A stretch of 64,000 bases of DNA from Pikeienuella piscinae. Lineage in GTDB: Bacteria > Pseudomonadota > Alphaproteobacteria > Rhodobacterales > Rhodobacteraceae. Made by a program: the position numbers and the translations under genes. Under the pieces are notes generated by a model, which saw only the letters and a list, made by a program, of their open reading frames with translations, was not told the origin of the DNA and searched no databases. The DNA lies in the NCBI RefSeq assembly GCF_011044155.1, contig NZ_CP049056.1:4034001-4098000 (forward strand), in the 5' to 3' direction. Positions 62,675 through 64,000 of the stretch are shown piece by piece (within the stretch, counting starts at the first letter, position 1; each line of letters begins with the position of its first letter).

Positions 62675-62745
62675 GATCACCCACTGGGCCGGCTGCGCGT
62701 CCGCACGGCGCGCAGCCGCGACCCGCCATGCGCAAAGGTGTGTGA

Positions 62746-63255
62746 ATGCTTCGATCCATCGTTCTGAATCTGTCTCGAATCTGCGGCGGGCTCGCCGCCT
62801 GTTTCCTCGCGCTGATCGCCGTCGCGACAATCCTGCAAGTCGTCGCGCGCCAGTTCGGGCAGGCTGTCGAGACCACCGAACTGTCCGGCTTCTTTCTCGC
62901 GGCCTCCACCTTTCTCGGCCTCGCCTACACATTCATCAACGGCGGGCATGTCAGAATCTCGCTCGTTTCGCAGTTCGCCTCCGAACGCGTAAGGCGGCCG
63001 ATTGAGCTTTGGGCCTGCGGAGTCGCCCTGGCGGTGACGGGCTTCGCGACCTGGCACATGATCGCCTTTACTTATGAGACCTACTCTTTCGGAGACCTGA
63101 GTCCCGGGTTGCTGGCCGTCCCGCTCTGGATTCCGCAATCGGCGCTCGCCTTCGGGCTGCTCGTCCTGATGCTCGCCATCGTCGAACAGGGCGCGCTCGT
63201 GATCGCGGGGCGCCCGGCGGGCTACGCGATCAACATCGACGGCACGGCGGAATAG
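62746..63255 (+). CDS. dctQ: TRAP transporter small permease (DctQ-like)
   Basis: A 169-aa membrane protein with four helices (about 13-33, 42-58, 85-105, 125-150). RQFGQAVETTELSGFFLAAST is the typical segment around the first loop. It binds DctM to form the transport core. It lies between the binding protein and the large permease, whose GTG start comes 3 bases after its stop. Confidence 0.87.
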   Translation: MLRSIVLNLSRICGGLAACFLALIAVATILQVVARQFGQAVETTELSGFFLAASTFLGLAYTFINGGHVRISLVSQFASERVRRPIELWACGVALAVTGFATWHMIAFTYETYSFGDLSPGLLAVPLWIPQSALAFGLLVLMLAIVEQGALVIAGRPAGYAINIDGTAE

Positions 63256-63258
63256 GGC

Positions 63259-64000
63259 GTGGAACCGGTCGCGCTCGCATCGCTCGTACTGGTCCTGGCG
63301 CTTTTCGTGCTGCTGGGCTCCGGCGTCTGGATCGCGCTTTCGCTGCTGTCGGCCGGTGTGATCGTTTTCACCTTCTTCGCGCCGTTGCCGCCGGGGTCGA
63401 TCATGGCTTCGACCATGTGGGACTCCAGCTGGAACTGGGCGCTGACCGCATTGCCGCTCTTCGTCTGGATGGGTGAGATACTCATGCGATCGGGTCTTTC
63501 ATCGAGCCTCTTTCGCGGCCTCTCACCCTGGGTGGCGCGGCTTCCGGGCGGGCTGATGCATGTGAATGTGCTCGGCTGTGGCGTGATGGCGGCGGTCGCG
63601 GGCTCCTCCGCGGTGACCTGCGCGACGGTCGGACGCATGAGCATTCCGGAGCTTTCGAGGCGCAATTACGACCCGCGGATGATGATCGGCTCACTCGCCG
63701 GCGCGGGAACGTTCGGGTTGCTGATCCCGCCCTCGATCATCATGATCGTCTACGGTGTGGTTGCGCAGCAGTCGGTGGCCCGCCTTTTCATCGCGGGCAT
63801 CCTGCCCGGTCTGATGCTGATCGGGCTGTTCTCCTCCTATATCGCGCTCTGGTCGCTGCTGAACCCGTCGAAACAGGGCGACCGACCGCCGCCGACGTCG
63901 CTGAGGGAGAAGCTGACCGCGTCGCGCGACCTGATGCCCGTCGCGGCGCTCATCGCCGCGATCATCGGCTCCATCTACGGCGGGATCGCCACGCCGACCG
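63259..64000 (+). CDS. dctM: TRAP transporter large permease (DctM-like), 3' end outside the window
   Basis: An open reading frame from GTG 63259 to the end of the window (247 codons seen) with no stop. It shows DctM features: LPLFVWMGEILMRSGLS, the conserved GCGVMAAVAGSSAVTCATVG and GTFGLLIPPSIIMIVYG. The full family length is about 430 aa, so about 40 percent is missing because of the window edge and not because of a mutation. It forms the ion-coupled channel with DctQ. Confidence 0.9.
   Translation, partial: MEPVALASLVLVLALFVLLGSGVWIALSLLSAGVIVFTFFAPLPPGSIMASTMWDSSWNWALTALPLFVWMGEILMRSGLSSSLFRGLSPWVARLPGGLMHVNVLGCGVMAAVAGSSAVTCATVGRMSIPELSRRNYDPRMMIGSLAGAGTFGLLIPPSIIMIVYGVVAQQSVARLFIAGILPGLMLIGLFSSYIALWSLLNPSKQGDRPPPTSLREKLTASRDLMPVAALIAAIIGSIYGGIATPT

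Overview
The window is high-GC DNA with short intergenic gaps, many ATGA/TGATG stop-start overlaps, and a core gene block (erpA-dgt-argS-SPOR-nagZ-scpA-scpB) in an order I associate with Rhodobacteraceae-type Alphaproteobacteria. With the trimethylamine and TMAO genes this suggests a marine or otherwise methylamine-using alphaproteobacterium. No rRNA, tRNA, CRISPR array, transposase, integrase or phage gene was seen. The window starts just upstream of a gene and ends inside a TRAP permease gene.

Layout. (1) 0-18.7 kb, methylated-amine metabolism: a glutamine-synthetase-family gene (gmaS/glnT-like), mgsABC (glutamate-synthase-like N-methylglutamate synthase subunits), a 137-aa orphan, a nitrilase-family amidohydrolase, an APC permease, a 196-aa orphan, tmm (trimethylamine monooxygenase), tmoXWV (TMAO/betaine-type ABC importer) and tdm (TMAO demethylase). 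A convergent LysR gene follows, divergent from a Rieske oxygenase of the glycine-betaine/carnitine type. The genes predict TMA to TMAO to dimethylamine plus formaldehyde, and methylamine assimilation through gamma-glutamylmethylamide and N-methylglutamate. The dimethylamine monooxygenase and N-methylglutamate dehydrogenase genes are not in the window. (2) 18.8-25 kb, mixed: hemA, a VPLPA-CTERM surface protein, an FAD monooxygenase and several unrecognised genes, including two neighbouring small membrane proteins of similar design. (3) 25-29 kb: a sugar kinase, a gluconate 5-dehydrogenase-like SDR and an L-idonate 5-dehydrogenase-like gene, then an EF-hand membrane protein.

(4) 29-45.5 kb, reductive pyrimidine catabolism in two blocks. 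The first is an ABC importer, an SDR without the canonical Tyr/Lys, dihydropyrimidinase, beta-ureidopropionase and the divergent regulator rutR. The second is preT, a methyltransferase and preA. Each block has a RutR-like operator (TTGACyAnnTGGTAAA) just upstream of its first gene, so the two look like one regulon although they lie about 5 kb apart. Between and inside them are genes that look less GC-rich: a 77-aa winged-helix-like protein, a 123-aa exported protein, a RES/Xre toxin-antitoxin pair and a possible PD-(D/E)XK-fold orphan. An EamA permease and an HpnP-like B12 radical SAM protein also lie here.

(5) 45.6-48 kb: a membrane protein flanked by two micro-proteins (24 and 23 aa), and a GAF/HisKA_2 sensor kinase. 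(6) 48-55 kb: the housekeeping block. (7) 55.5-64 kb: a LysR regulator, hyuA-hyuB, an aminotransferase and a TRAP transporter (SBP, DctQ, partial DctM), which together look like uptake and breakdown of a cyclic amide or amino-acid derivative.
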